Origin: Candidatus Phycosocius spiralis
GTDB taxonomy: Bacteria > Pseudomonadota > Alphaproteobacteria > Caulobacterales > Aquidulcibacteraceae
Length of the DNA: 64,000 nt
Direction of reading: 5' to 3'
Assembly (NCBI RefSeq): GCF_030158815.1
Contig: NZ_BPFZ01000008.1
Span: forward strand, 1-64,000
Shown here: in pieces, positions 1 through 9,399 of the stretch
How the letters are laid out: each line of letters opens with the position of its first letter
Numbering within the stretch: the stretch's first letter is position 1
Translations under genes and position numbers: made by a program
The notes under the pieces: model-generated
Told to the model about the DNA's origin: nothing
Database searches by the model: none
The model's input: only the letters and a program-made list of their open reading frames with translations

Positions 1-2
1 CA

Positions 3-65
3 GTCATCGAATATGATGCACCACCTGTCAGGGTCAGACCGTCTAAGGGGGTACGCAACACATAA
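3..65 (+). CDS. C-terminal tail of an upstream gene (partial)
   Basis: The frame is open from the window edge to a TAA at 63-65 and encodes a short tail rich in Pro, Arg and Val. It lies 33 bases before the lipoprotein gene bamB, where related genomes often carry a tetratricopeptide (YfgM-like) gene, so it may be the end of that gene. Only about 20 codons are visible and the identity is a guess from position. Confidence 0.35.
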   Translation, partial: VIEYDAPPVRVRPSKGVRNT

Positions 66-98
66 TCGAACTCAACCCCTTGCGAAACGTCCTTAGGC

Positions 99-1463
99 TT
101 GGTGGGGTTGAGTGCAGTTTTACTTTTAGGTGCTTGTGCGTCGTCGCAAAATCGCGGTGTCAGCTTGTGGCCATTTGGCTCAAGCAAAGACAAAAGTGCG
201 GTTGCTGAAAACGATGAGCGCATTTCGGTACTTGGCTTAGAAGAGACCCTCACCAAGGATCCATCTTTGGAGAATGTGGCGATTGTCGTTCCGCCACCCC
301 AGAGGATGACGGCTTGGTCAAGTCCGGGGGGCATGCCCAATAATGCCCCACAAAATGTAGCGGGTAACGGCCCTTTAAAAGTGGTTTTGCGTAAAAAGGT
401 CGGGCAAGGTGCAGGTAAGCGCGGTGCGATTACGGCTGGGCCGATTATTGCGGATGGGCGGCTTTATGTGTTTGATGCAAAAAGCACGGTCTATGCTGTT
501 AACCCAAGCACTGGACGCGAAATATGGCGTAAATCCTTGGTACCGCCGCGGACGGGTCGGGGTAGCTTTTTTAGATCTGCTGCTTCTTCTGCCATTGGCG
601 GAGGCATTGCATGGGAGAATGGCACGGTTTATGCGGCAACAGGCTTTGGCAATCTAATCGCTCTCAATGGGCAAACGGGTCAAGAAATTTGGCGCATGGA
701 TGCAGGCTCTCCCATCCATGCCTCGCCACTGAGTGGTGGTGGACGGGTCTTTGTTACCAACAATGATAGTGAGTTGTTTGCGGTCGATGCTGTTACAGGG
801 AAAGTACAATGGACCCAATCGGCCATTTCAGAGCCTGCGCGCATATTGTCCAGCCCTAGCCCTGCTTTAGTTGGAGAGACTATCGTAGCGCCCTTTGCCT
901 CCGGGGAAGTGATTGCCTATCTGTCCGCTAATGGTCGCCGATTATGGGCCGATGCCCTCACACGCGCGGGTTCATCCAATTCACTTTCCACCATCAATGA
1001 CATTGCAGGTCGTCCGGTTGTGGCGGGCGGGATTGTGTTTGCAGCCAGCCAGTCTGGTACCTTTGCCGCCATCGAGTTACGTACGGGGACGCGTGTTTGG
1101 GAAAAACCGATAGCGTCCGTACAAACCCCTTGGGTTGCAGGTGAGTTTGTTTATGTGGTCTCAACCACTGGGGAATTGGTGGCTATGAATGTCAAAAACG
1201 GTGGTGTGAAATGGACGCGCCAATTGGCCAGCTATCGCAATGAAAAAAAGAAAAAAAATCTGATTTCTTGGAGCGGGCCTGTGATGGTTGAGGGTCGCCT
1301 TGTACTAGCATCTTCATTGGGTCGGATCGAAGTTATCAAGCCAGAAGATGGCGCAACATTGTTTCAGCGCGATGTGAAATCGCCTATTTTTGCCCCATCA
1401 GCCATAGCAGACGGGACCATCTATTATTATACACAAGATGGTTATGTTGTGGCAGTCAGATAG
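99..1463 (+). CDS. bamB: BamB-like outer-membrane assembly lipoprotein (PQQ-type beta-propeller)
   Basis: BamB is the lipoprotein partner of the BamA complex that inserts beta-barrel proteins in the outer membrane. The N-terminus has a hydrophobic stretch ending in a lipobox (LLLGAC, Cys about residue 13). The rest carries repeated propeller blades with signatures such as VYAVNPSTGREIWR, LIALNGQTGQEIWR and LFAVDAVTGKVQW. The length of 454 aa is somewhat longer than the E. coli protein (about 390 aa). It sits directly upstream of der, a common bamB-der order. The only in-frame starts are TTG 99, GTG 102 and TTG 108, and none gives the usual basic n-region; a one-base shift upstream would supply one (see findings). 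Confidence 0.85.
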   Translation: MVGLSAVLLLGACASSQNRGVSLWPFGSSKDKSAVAENDERISVLGLEETLTKDPSLENVAIVVPPPQRMTAWSSPGGMPNNAPQNVAGNGPLKVVLRKKVGQGAGKRGAITAGPIIADGRLYVFDAKSTVYAVNPSTGREIWRKSLVPPRTGRGSFFRSAASSAIGGGIAWENGTVYAATGFGNLIALNGQTGQEIWRMDAGSPIHASPLSGGGRVFVTNNDSELFAVDAVTGKVQWTQSAISEPARILSSPSPALVGETIVAPFASGEVIAYLSANGRRLWADALTRAGSSNSLSTINDIAGRPVVAGGIVFAASQSGTFAAIELRTGTRVWEKPIASVQTPWVAGEFVYVVSTTGELVAMNVKNGGVKWTRQLASYRNEKKKKNLISWSGPVMVEGRLVLASSLGRIEVIKPEDGATLFQRDVKSPIFAPSAIADGTIYYYTQDGYVVAVR

Positions 1464-1466
1464 TCC

Positions 1467-3116
1467 GTGACAGAGCCGATCAAAATTGCGGTTGTCGGTC
1501 GTCCTAATGTTGGTAAATCGACTTTGTTTAACCGTTTGGCGGGGCGTAAGTTGGCCATTGTTGACGACACGCCGGGTGTTACGCGCGATCGCCGTGAAGC
1601 CAGCGGCCGTCTAGGCGATTTGGATCTCATCTTGATTGATACCGCAGGTTTTGAAACAGCAGCGGATGAAAGCTTGGAAGCCCGCATGCGGCTCCAGACT
1701 GAAGCGGGCATCCAAGAATCAGATTTGTGTTTGTTTTTGATGGATGCCCGCGCAGGTGTGACCCCGATTGATGAGGTTTTTGCTGATATTTTGCGCCGTT
1801 CAGGCAAACCCGTCATTCTTGCGGCCAATAAAGCAGAGGGGCAATGCGGTGACACTGGGATCTTAGAGGCCTATGCCTTGGGATTGGGGGAGCCAATACC
1901 TATTTCGGGTGAGCATGGGGAGGGGATGTCCGATCTTTTTTCTGCGATCGTCACTATCATGGGGGATCGGGCCGCCGGTCCGTCGCTTGATGCGTTTGAT
2001 GGGCGGGCTCAGAAAATAAAAAATACTCAAATCAATGAATTTATTGAGGAAAATAGTGAGCATGGTGAATGTGGTATATTAAAGCCACTAAGCTCTGAAC
2101 TGACAGTACCGCTGCGCATTGCTGTCATTGGGCGACCCAATGCTGGAAAATCAACCCTCGTTAATGCCTTGATCGGCGAAGAGCGTTTACTCACTGGCCC
2201 TGAGGCGGGGATCACGCGCGATTCAATTGGTGTAGATTGGGTCTGGGATGGTAGGCCCGTTCGATTAGTAGATACAGCAGGGATGCGGCGAAAAACCAAG
2301 ATTCAAGAAAGGCTCGAATCCCTATCGGTTGCCGATACCTTGCGCGCCATCCGTTTTGCCGAAATCTGCCTTTTGGTAATGGATGCCGAAGAAGCTTTTG
2401 AAAAGCAGGATCTGCAAATCGCAGATTTAGTTGCGCGTGAAGGTCGCGGTCTGATCTACGTCCTCGCCAAATGGGATCGCATAAAAGACACTCAAGCGCG
2501 GTTGGCGCTTTTGCAGGAACGCGCTGACAAAGTGCTGCCTCAAACACGTGGTGCACCTTTGATTCCGATTTCATCGCTTTCTGGCCGTGGTCTTGATCAA
2601 ATCATGCCTTTGGTTATTGAGGTGCATGAAGATTGGAACGCACGGGTTAAAACCCGCGATCTTAATGATTGGCTGCGTGAAGTCGTGACCAAGCAACCCC
2701 CGCCTGCTGTGGAAGGTCGTCGGGTAAAGCCGCGTTATATCGCCCAGATTAAAGCGAGACCGCCGACTTTTGTTTTGTTGGCCAGCCGTGCAGAGCAATT
2801 ACCTGACACCTATGTGCGCTATTTGGTGAATGGCATTCGTAAAGCCTTTGATATGCCCGCTGTCCCTATACGCTTTATGGTTCGCGCACCCAAAAATCCC
2901 TATGCTGGAGTTGAAAGCGGGCGGCCCAAAGTGTCGCACAAAACCCGGGGGGGGGTGGCACAACTCGAACAATCCGGCGGAGGGGCACCAAAAGCGGGCG
3001 CTAATTCAAAGTCCACCAAACCAAATAGTGCACGTTTTACGCCCAAGTCTCGTATCGCAAGAGCGGGAAAAAGACTTGGCAAGAATGCATCAAGGGTTAA
3101 CAAAAAGCCACGATAG
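1467..3116 (+). CDS. der: GTPase Der (EngA), ribosome assembly
   Basis: Der is an essential tandem GTPase that acts in 50S subunit maturation. Two complete G domains are visible: P-loop GRPNVGKST at about residue 11 and GRPNAGKST at about 222, each followed by a DTAG switch motif. The G4 motifs read NKAE and AKWD rather than strict NKxD. A charged linker of about 45 residues separates the domains. The C-terminal KH-like domain ends in a long Lys/Arg-rich tail, which makes the protein 549 aa against about 490 in E. coli. The GTG start lies 3 bases after the bamB stop, so co-transcription is likely. Confidence 0.96.
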   Translation: MTEPIKIAVVGRPNVGKSTLFNRLAGRKLAIVDDTPGVTRDRREASGRLGDLDLILIDTAGFETAADESLEARMRLQTEAGIQESDLCLFLMDARAGVTPIDEVFADILRRSGKPVILAANKAEGQCGDTGILEAYALGLGEPIPISGEHGEGMSDLFSAIVTIMGDRAAGPSLDAFDGRAQKIKNTQINEFIEENSEHGECGILKPLSSELTVPLRIAVIGRPNAGKSTLVNALIGEERLLTGPEAGITRDSIGVDWVWDGRPVRLVDTAGMRRKTKIQERLESLSVADTLRAIRFAEICLLVMDAEEAFEKQDLQIADLVAREGRGLIYVLAKWDRIKDTQARLALLQERADKVLPQTRGAPLIPISSLSGRGLDQIMPLVIEVHEDWNARVKTRDLNDWLREVVTKQPPPAVEGRRVKPRYIAQIKARPPTFVLLASRAEQLPDTYVRYLVNGIRKAFDMPAVPIRFMVRAPKNPYAGVESGRPKVSHKTRGGVAQLEQSGGGAPKAGANSKSTKPNSARFTPKSRIARAGKRLGKNASRVNKKPR

Positions 3117-3877
3117 AATTGGAATCATTGTATTTTATGTTCTAGTTGACTACCGGCTTTGTTAGATATTCTAGGGTTGGCATTACCACCCTTAAAGCGG
3201 GCTTAAAGGCGCAATACATATTACTGCCATGATGGTGACCTATCCATGTGCAGCGGTGATCAAGGCCTGCGTTTCCCTTTGCCGCGCAGGTGTCAGAAGC
3301 ATTATTGCTGGTCTTGCAATCGCTCACTTCATAACCGCCGTTGCGGCCTACCCTAAAGCAGGTAAAGCAAGCTCGCTTATCTTGTAGCTGGATGGTTGTT
3401 TCTTTTCACCTTCACGCTCTATGTTAGCCCCATTTTTGAAGGGCCAGCCATTGAGAAGTTTTAACCAAGTCCAGATTATGGCCACTGTGTCATATCAGGT
3501 GCGTTCATGATGGTTCAGGCGAATTGATACTATACCATTGGCTGCTTTGATGGAATTTATTTGGTTTACAAAGATGATGACTTGTGTTGCTTAGGGGAAA
3601 AAGTAGGTTGCGCGATAATCTTTATGCGCCCATGCATTGTCTTTCATTGCTACGGGCGAACGCTCACACGAAGTCTGAGGGTGGCATGGATGATGCGGGC
3701 CTGCTAAGCTTGGTTGCCTAGCTTCATCTGTGCTAAAATGCATTCAAGAACCATCCATTGCCACCAAAGTGATCTAAAGATTAAAGCTGGATTGTGCCGT
3801 TTTGACTTTCATTAGTCACCGCGTTACGCGACATGCAGGAATTCTGGTAGGAAAGGTCCGCGAACTCAAGCACTGGT
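3117..3877. other. Gap of 761 bp without a confident gene
   Basis: This stretch separates convergent der and the SDR gene. On the minus strand an open frame of about 87 codons (3142-3405) encodes a Cys-rich sequence with CFTC, HHHGSNMYC and several other Cys. It has no good start codon, and an overlapping frame upstream (about 3360-3490) also reads like protein. This could be a decayed gene or chance. No tRNA, terminator or repeat was recognised. Confidence 0.5.
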
Positions 3878-4627
3878 CTAACCTGAGTTAGCTTGCCCAT
3901 CTTGCCAAGCTCTGAAATGGGCGGTTTCACGAAAATGCACAATTGTTCCGGTTTGGGTGTGCGCCTCACTCATCAATTCTAGAATCATACTTGAGAGGTG
4001 CTCGGGTCTGGGAAGGGTGGATTGGTCCTCACCTGGAAAGGCATTTTTGCGCATGAGGGTGGCAACCGGGCCGGGGTTAAGGATGCTGACCACCACATGC
4101 TTAAATGCAATCTCATCGGCCCAGCATTTGGCCATGGTTTCCACACCCGCCTTCGTCGCCGCATATAGCCCCCAATGGGCGCGCGGATGATGGGCGACAC
4201 CGGAGGTAAAGAAGATCACGCGCGCTCTGTGTGCTTGGATCAGTAAGGGCTCCATAGACCGGATGAGTCGCCAGCTCGCTGTAAGATTGGTCGCGATCAT
4301 ATGTTCTCCCATACGCGGTGTGGCATGTGCGACGGGGGTCAATTCACCCAAATGGGCCGCAGCATGAATGAGGCCATCCAAGCGGCCAAAGCGCTGAAAC
4401 AAAGCGCCACCCAAGCGGTCAATGGCGTCGTAATCGGTTAGATCCATCGGGACAATCGTCGCAGGCAACCCCTGGAAGCTTCGGATTTCATCATCTAGGG
4501 TTTCCAACGCTTTTTGTGCCCGCCCTGTTGCAACCACCTGCATGCCTGCCCGCGCGCAAGCAAGCGCTGCTGCCTTACCAATACCACGACTAGCCCCGGT
4601 GATCAGGACGACTTTTTCCTGCTTCAT
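3878..4627 (-). CDS. SDR-family oxidoreductase (YciK-like)
   Basis: This is a classical short-chain dehydrogenase/reductase of 249 aa. The NAD(P)-binding motif TGASRGIG is at residues 10-17, and the YAATKAG active-site motif with its Tyr and Lys lies near residue 155. Central text such as RFGRLDGLIHAAAHLGELTP resembles the E. coli YciK subgroup, whose substrate is not well established. It lies 21 bases downstream of purF on the same strand and may be transcribed with it. The start ATG at 4627 fits the family N-terminus. The enzyme class is secure and the substrate is unknown. Confidence 0.85.
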   Translation of the reverse strand: MKQEKVVLITGASRGIGKAAALACARAGMQVVATGRAQKALETLDDEIRSFQGLPATIVPMDLTDYDAIDRLGGALFQRFGRLDGLIHAAAHLGELTPVAHATPRMGEHMIATNLTASWRLIRSMEPLLIQAHRARVIFFTSGVAHHPRAHWGLYAATKAGVETMAKCWADEIAFKHVVVSILNPGPVATLMRKNAFPGEDQSTLPRPEHLSSMILELMSEAHTQTGTIVHFRETAHFRAWQDGQANSG

Positions 4628-4648
4628 ATCGTTTAACTTTACCTTGAC

Positions 4649-6151
4649 TTAAGCATCCACCAGAAAAGAGAGTTGGTGATCTTTGTCCGATTGTGCGCGG
4701 TCCAAATCAATTAAGCGCGTTGGATAATCGCCCGTGAAAAGATGATCAGAATAGCGCGGCATGTGCGGATCACGCTTTTCTTCACCTAAGGCCCAATAGA
4801 GTCCGTCAACCGATAAAAAACCCAACGAATCAACCCCTAAAATTTTGGTCATATCCAATACACTCATTTGCCCGGCTATGAGTTGATCCCGATCAGGCAT
4901 GTCGATGCCGTAAAAGTCAGGCCATTGAATGGCGGGGGAGGCAGAGCGAAGATGAACCTCACGGGCCCCAGCATCTCGGACCATTTGCACGATTTTGCGC
5001 GACGTTGTGCCCCGTACGATGGAATCATCGACCAAAACCACCCGTTTGCCATACAAAACACCGCGATTGGCCGAATGCTTGCGCCTGACGCCTAGGGTGC
5101 GGATCAATTGGGTGGGCTCAATAAAGGTTCGCCCCACATAATGGTTGCGGATAATGCCCAGTTCATAAGGTATGCCCGAAGCTTCAGTATAGCCAAGTGC
5201 AGCGGGTACTCCCGAATCAGGCACGGGGACCACAACATCAGCCTCGATTTGAGTTTCTTGTGCTAAGCGTATCCCCATGCGTTTACGGACATCATAAACG
5301 GACTTGCCGCCAACTATGGAATCTGGACGCGAAAAATAGACAAATTCAAACACGCATGGACGCGAAGGTTGATCGACAAATGGTTTCAGACTTTCGACCC
5401 CATCTTCAGAGCAAATAACCACTTCACCATGACCGATTTCGCGCACAAAGGTTGCGCCAATCATATCCAATGCACAGGTTTCTGAAGCCAGAACTGGACA
5501 GCCGTTGAGATCACCCAATACCAAAGGACGTATACCTAACGGATCGCGGACCCCAATTAAAGTTTTATTGGTCAAAGCAACTAGCGCATAAGCGCCTTCA
5601 ATCTGATGCAAGGCCTCAACAAAGCGATCCATCATACGAGGAGCCCGCGAACGTGCGATAAGATGCAAAATGACTTCAGTATCAGAGGTCGATTGGAAAA
5701 TCGCACCATCTTCAACCAATTGTTCGCGGAGTTTACGGGCATTGGTGAGATTGCCATTATGCGCAACACCTATACCCCCCCCAGACAGATCAGCAAACAA
5801 AGGCTGGACATTGCGCATGATCGTCCCGCCTTGGGTAGCATAGCGAACATGCCCAATGGCATGCTTGCCGGGCAATCGAGTCATCAGGTCAGGCCCTGTA
5901 AAATGGTCACCTACCAGACCCATGTGACGCTCATGGTGGAACAAAGCGCCGTCAAACGTGACAATGCCACAGCCTTCCTGACCCCGATGCTGCAGCGCGT
6001 GCAGCCCTAGGGCGGTCAAGACCGCAGCTTCACCATTTCCGACAATGCCAAACACCCCGCACTCTTCGCGTAAGCGATCCTCATCGGGGTCAAACCAAGC
6101 TGTGATTTCGTCCAAATCTGGTGGAATTTGCATCGGGGCGGGAACGGTCAT
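4649..6151 (-). CDS. purF: Amidophosphoribosyltransferase
   Basis: PurF makes 5-phosphoribosylamine from PRPP and glutamine, the first committed step of purine synthesis. The glutaminase nucleophile is Cys31 in EECGVFGI, preceded by a 30-residue propeptide that would be removed. The PRPP-binding loop VVLVDDSIVRGTTS is present. The C-terminal region ends in FTGDYPTRL and lacks the Cys ligands that carry the iron-sulfur cluster in the Bacillus enzyme. Length is 500 aa. The gene overlaps cvpA by 4 bases (ATGA), the same cvpA-purF pairing as in enterobacteria, so translational coupling is likely. Confidence 0.97.
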   Translation of the reverse strand: MTVPAPMQIPPDLDEITAWFDPDEDRLREECGVFGIVGNGEAAVLTALGLHALQHRGQEGCGIVTFDGALFHHERHMGLVGDHFTGPDLMTRLPGKHAIGHVRYATQGGTIMRNVQPLFADLSGGGIGVAHNGNLTNARKLREQLVEDGAIFQSTSDTEVILHLIARSRAPRMMDRFVEALHQIEGAYALVALTNKTLIGVRDPLGIRPLVLGDLNGCPVLASETCALDMIGATFVREIGHGEVVICSEDGVESLKPFVDQPSRPCVFEFVYFSRPDSIVGGKSVYDVRKRMGIRLAQETQIEADVVVPVPDSGVPAALGYTEASGIPYELGIIRNHYVGRTFIEPTQLIRTLGVRRKHSANRGVLYGKRVVLVDDSIVRGTTSRKIVQMVRDAGAREVHLRSASPAIQWPDFYGIDMPDRDQLIAGQMSVLDMTKILGVDSLGFLSVDGLYWALGEEKRDPHMPRYSDHLFTGDYPTRLIDLDRAQSDKDHQLSFLVDA

Positions 6152-6822
6152 TTTTCGCTTTCCCTCTCAGATCTGGTGGTGGGGGTGGCTGAGTGCACTC
6201 TAGACCCGCTGTCTGGGGTCTTTTGAGCCTTAAAGGGCCCGCCGTCTATGGATGAATCCATCGTTTCTGCTCTATCCCTTTGTTGGGTCTGCGCAAGCCC
6301 TTCACCAGCTGCGGCTGCACCTCTGGCCATGTCGGTAGCGGCTTGACCAGCTTGAGGGGCTAAATGCTTGAGCGCATCGGCAGTGAGCATAACCATGGGG
6401 TAAAATCGGGCTTCCAGAAAGGCTTTTGGCATCATGCTCGGCGGTGCAATGCTGGTCACAATCAGGCAAGCTACACCAACCAGTGCAAATCCGCGCGCTA
6501 CCCCAAACAAAAGACCTGCTGTGCGGTCCAAAATACCCAAAGGTTCTGAATCATGAATCCATTCATGGATGCGCCCTGTTGCCAAGCGCACAGCGATATA
6601 AACAAGGATAAAAATTCCACCCACATTGATCGCATCGGCCAACCATCCAGTTGTAATCAGGGTGCGCAAGGGTCCACGAAACAAAGGAAATCCCCATAAA
6701 ACAGCTAAGACAGCAACAAACATAGCGGCCATGGATAAAGCCTCACGTACAAAGCCGCGCGCGAATGCCAATAGTGCTGAGATCGCCACAATCGCTAAAA
6801 TGGCGATGTCAAATCCATTCAT
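6148..6822 (-). CDS. cvpA: CvpA-family membrane protein
   Basis: This inner-membrane protein has about four hydrophobic segments in its first 160 residues and the typical opening MNGFDIAILAIVAIS. A polar, probably cytoplasmic C-terminal tail of about 65 residues follows. CvpA is named for colicin V production in E. coli, and its molecular role is not firmly known. It is immediately upstream of purF with a 4-base overlap. Its 224 aa exceed the roughly 160 of the E. coli protein because of the tail. Confidence 0.9.
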   Translation of the reverse strand: MNGFDIAILAIVAISALLAFARGFVREALSMAAMFVAVLAVLWGFPLFRGPLRTLITTGWLADAINVGGIFILVYIAVRLATGRIHEWIHDSEPLGILDRTAGLLFGVARGFALVGVACLIVTSIAPPSMMPKAFLEARFYPMVMLTADALKHLAPQAGQAATDMARGAAAAGEGLAQTQQRDRAETMDSSIDGGPFKAQKTPDSGSRVHSATPTTRSERESEK

Positions 6823-6840
6823 ACAATACTCCTGATGAGG

Positions 6841-8280
6841 TTATTGCCCTTGTATTTGGACTTGGCCTGTTATGGAAGTCACAAGGTCGGCAGCGGTTGC
6901 GATCACGTGTTGGGCCATTCCAAATTGCCCTGACACGAGTCGGGTGACTTGAGTTGATTTACTTGCTGTCATCCCCGTAGCGCCTGCCCGGGGAAGATAG
7001 ACTTTGTTAAAGCCCAGCTTCAGGGCTTCCTTAAGGCGTGCCTCTGCGCGAGTAACGGGACGTACATCGCCTGATAAAGCTATTTCGCCAAACACCACGC
7101 ATTCCTCAGGCAAAGCGATGTCAAAAAGTGCAGAGATTAGGGCCGCTGCAACGGCTAAATCGGCTGCAGGTTCGGTAATCCTTAAACCGCCTGCAACATT
7201 GAGATAAACATCGCGTCCGCCAAAAGCAATGCCACAACGTGTTTCTAAGACCGCCAGGATCATGGCCAAGCGGGTGGCGTCCCACCCAACGACTGCCCGC
7301 CGTGGTGCCCCAAAAGCCGTGGGGGCAGCGAGGGCTTGAATTTCCACCAATAAAGGGCGTGTGCCTTCAATACCTGCAAACACCACACTACCCGGACGAG
7401 AGTGTCCACGATTGTCTAAGAAAAGCTGGCTGGGATTGCTAACCTCGCGTAGGCCTGTATCGCCCATTTCAAACACGCCGATTTCGTCAGTTGGTCCAAA
7501 TCGATTCTTCAGGCCGCGCAGGATACGAAAATGGTGTCCACGTTCACCTTCAAATTGCAGCACCCCATCAACCAAATGCTCAACCACGCGCGGCCCAGCG
7601 ATTTGGCCATCCTTGGTGACATGGCCGACCAAGATAATGATGGTGCCCGCTTTTTTAGCAAAGCTCACCAATTCATGCGCGCAGGCGCGAACTTGTGCAA
7701 CCGTACCTGGCGCAGCAGTTAATGTGTCGGTCCAGACTGTTTGGATCGAATCGATAATCACCAAGTGCGGTTTTTCGCGTTTGAGGCCGTCTAAAATGGT
7801 TTCTAAATGGGTTTCGGCAGCCAATTGAACCGAGGCTTTTTCCAGTCCCATCCGTTTTGCACGTTCTTGAATCTGGGCGACGGCTTCTTCTCCGGAGACA
7901 TAGACTGATTTTACATCCAAGAGCGCTGCCCCAGCCACAGCCTGAAGTAACAAAGTCGACTTACCGATTCCAGGGTCCCCTCCAACCAAAATGGAGGAAG
8001 CTGCAACCAAACCACCCCCACATACCCGGTCAAACTCTCCGATACCAGTGGCTAAACGTGGCGGGGTGCTTTCCACCCCGTCCATGGTTTGAAAAGTCAA
8101 GCCCAATCCTTTGCCCAAGCCTTTTCCACGCGCCCGCATGCCAGGGCTTGAAGGATTTGGACCCGCGTGGGCTTCTTCGACAATCGTATTCCACGCGCTA
8201 CAGGCTTCGCATCGACCCAACCAGCGGGCGTGTGTTGTTCCACACGACTGACAGACAAAGAGGGATTGTACTTTAGCCAT
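6841..8280 (-). CDS. radA: DNA repair protein RadA
   Basis: RadA is a RecA-like branch-migration ATPase in recombinational repair. A four-Cys zinc finger occupies residues 10-27 (CQSCG and CEACS). The Walker A motif GDPGIGKST is at about 101-109. The RadA-specific KNRFGPT motif lies in the middle, and a Lon-protease-like domain forms the C-terminal third. Length is 479 aa, normal being about 455-460. It lies 18 bases upstream of cvpA on the same strand, suggesting a radA-cvpA-purF transcription unit. Confidence 0.97.
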   Translation of the reverse strand: MAKVQSLFVCQSCGTTHARWLGRCEACSAWNTIVEEAHAGPNPSSPGMRARGKGLGKGLGLTFQTMDGVESTPPRLATGIGEFDRVCGGGLVAASSILVGGDPGIGKSTLLLQAVAGAALLDVKSVYVSGEEAVAQIQERAKRMGLEKASVQLAAETHLETILDGLKREKPHLVIIDSIQTVWTDTLTAAPGTVAQVRACAHELVSFAKKAGTIIILVGHVTKDGQIAGPRVVEHLVDGVLQFEGERGHHFRILRGLKNRFGPTDEIGVFEMGDTGLREVSNPSQLFLDNRGHSRPGSVVFAGIEGTRPLLVEIQALAAPTAFGAPRRAVVGWDATRLAMILAVLETRCGIAFGGRDVYLNVAGGLRITEPAADLAVAAALISALFDIALPEECVVFGEIALSGDVRPVTRAEARLKEALKLGFNKVYLPRAGATGMTASKSTQVTRLVSGQFGMAQHVIATAADLVTSITGQVQIQGQ

Positions 8281-8315
8281 GCTAGCGGGCTACCTTGTTA
8301 TGAAGCTTTTGCCAA

Positions 8316-9392
8316 TCAACTTTGGCTATAGGTGCGCTCAAATCGATCCCCCAAACGGGTCAAGATTTCATAAGAAAGCGTATCAAGGGCTTGGGCTTGA
8401 GCATCTAAGGGGGCGTCGCGGCCTAAAAACTGTGCCATCGCACCAATTTTCGCGCCTGATCCTGCCCCAGTGACATCTAAGCTGATCAAATCCATCGAGA
8501 CCCGCCCTAAAATCGGGCACACCGCACCCGCCACGATGGCAAAGCCACGGTTCGAGCCTGATCGTAAATAGCCATCGCCATAACCTAATCCGATTGTAGC
8601 AACGATCCGACGACGATCGGCTTGCCAAGTTGCCCCATAGCCAATTGTATCTCCAGGTCCAACGCTGCGAAGTTGCAGGATGGGCGATTCAAGCGTCACC
8701 ACAGGTTCCAAGGCGACGCTATGCCTATCAAACGGGGAACCACCATAAAGTCCAATACCGGGGCGAACCATGTCCAAGCAATACTGACTACCCATTAAGG
8801 TACCCCCTGACGCTGCTAAGGATAAGGGGGCTTCGGGCATTTGGGTAGCCAAGGTCAAAAAGGCCTTGCGCTGCATATCATTTTTGGGGTGATCAGGATC
8901 GGACGCACAAGCAAGATGGCTCATGATCACGGCAATTTGGATTGACTTTAACGGCCCAAGGGCTTGATCCAGCTCCTCTTCGCTCAAACCCAATCGGTTC
9001 ATACCAGTATCAAGATGTACACCAGCTGGGCAACATAAACCACGCTTCTGCCACAGGGTGATCTGTTCAAGACTATTGAGAACAGGCGTTAGGTCGTGTT
9101 CTAGAAATAACTCACATTCTTGGGGTGCCACACCATTGAGTACAAAAATAAGGGCTTTTGGCCCCAAAACTTGGCGGGCTTGATACCCTTCCAATCCGTG
9201 CGCGACAAAAAATGTCTCACACCCAGCTTCGGCCAAGGCCGTGGCCACAGGCTTCATACCTAAACCATAAGCATTGGCCTTAATGACCGCTGCACACTGC
9301 GCACCATGAGCTTGGCCTGCAAAAAAACTCCAATTGCTGGTCAACGCCCCCAAATCAATGCGTAATTGGCTTTGATAATTCCCCAAGCTCAC
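8316..9392 (-). CDS. alr: Alanine racemase
   Basis: This PLP enzyme interconverts L- and D-alanine for peptidoglycan. The PLP Lys is K38 in VIKANAYGLG, and the second catalytic base is the Tyr in GYGATW near residue 255. Length of 358 aa is standard. The first codon is GTG at 9392, 7 bases after the dnaB stop, so dnaB and alr probably share a transcript. The order dnaB-alr-radA is familiar in alphaproteobacteria. Confidence 0.96.
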   Translation of the reverse strand: MSLGNYQSQLRIDLGALTSNWSFFAGQAHGAQCAAVIKANAYGLGMKPVATALAEAGCETFFVAHGLEGYQARQVLGPKALIFVLNGVAPQECELFLEHDLTPVLNSLEQITLWQKRGLCCPAGVHLDTGMNRLGLSEEELDQALGPLKSIQIAVIMSHLACASDPDHPKNDMQRKAFLTLATQMPEAPLSLAASGGTLMGSQYCLDMVRPGIGLYGGSPFDRHSVALEPVVTLESPILQLRSVGPGDTIGYGATWQADRRRIVATIGLGYGDGYLRSGSNRGFAIVAGAVCPILGRVSMDLISLDVTGAGSGAKIGAMAQFLGRDAPLDAQAQALDTLSYEILTRLGDRFERTYSQS

Positions 9393-9399
9393 AAGCGCA

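Noticed and set aside
1467-3116. Der G4 motifs NKAE and AKWD instead of NKxD
   Set aside because: As far as I recall such variants are common in alphaproteobacterial Der, so this is not a sign of lost function.
4649-6151. PurF lacks the iron-sulfur cluster cysteines of the Bacillus enzyme
   Set aside because: The FTGDYPTRL-type C-terminus without cluster ligands is, to my knowledge, usual in alphaproteobacteria.
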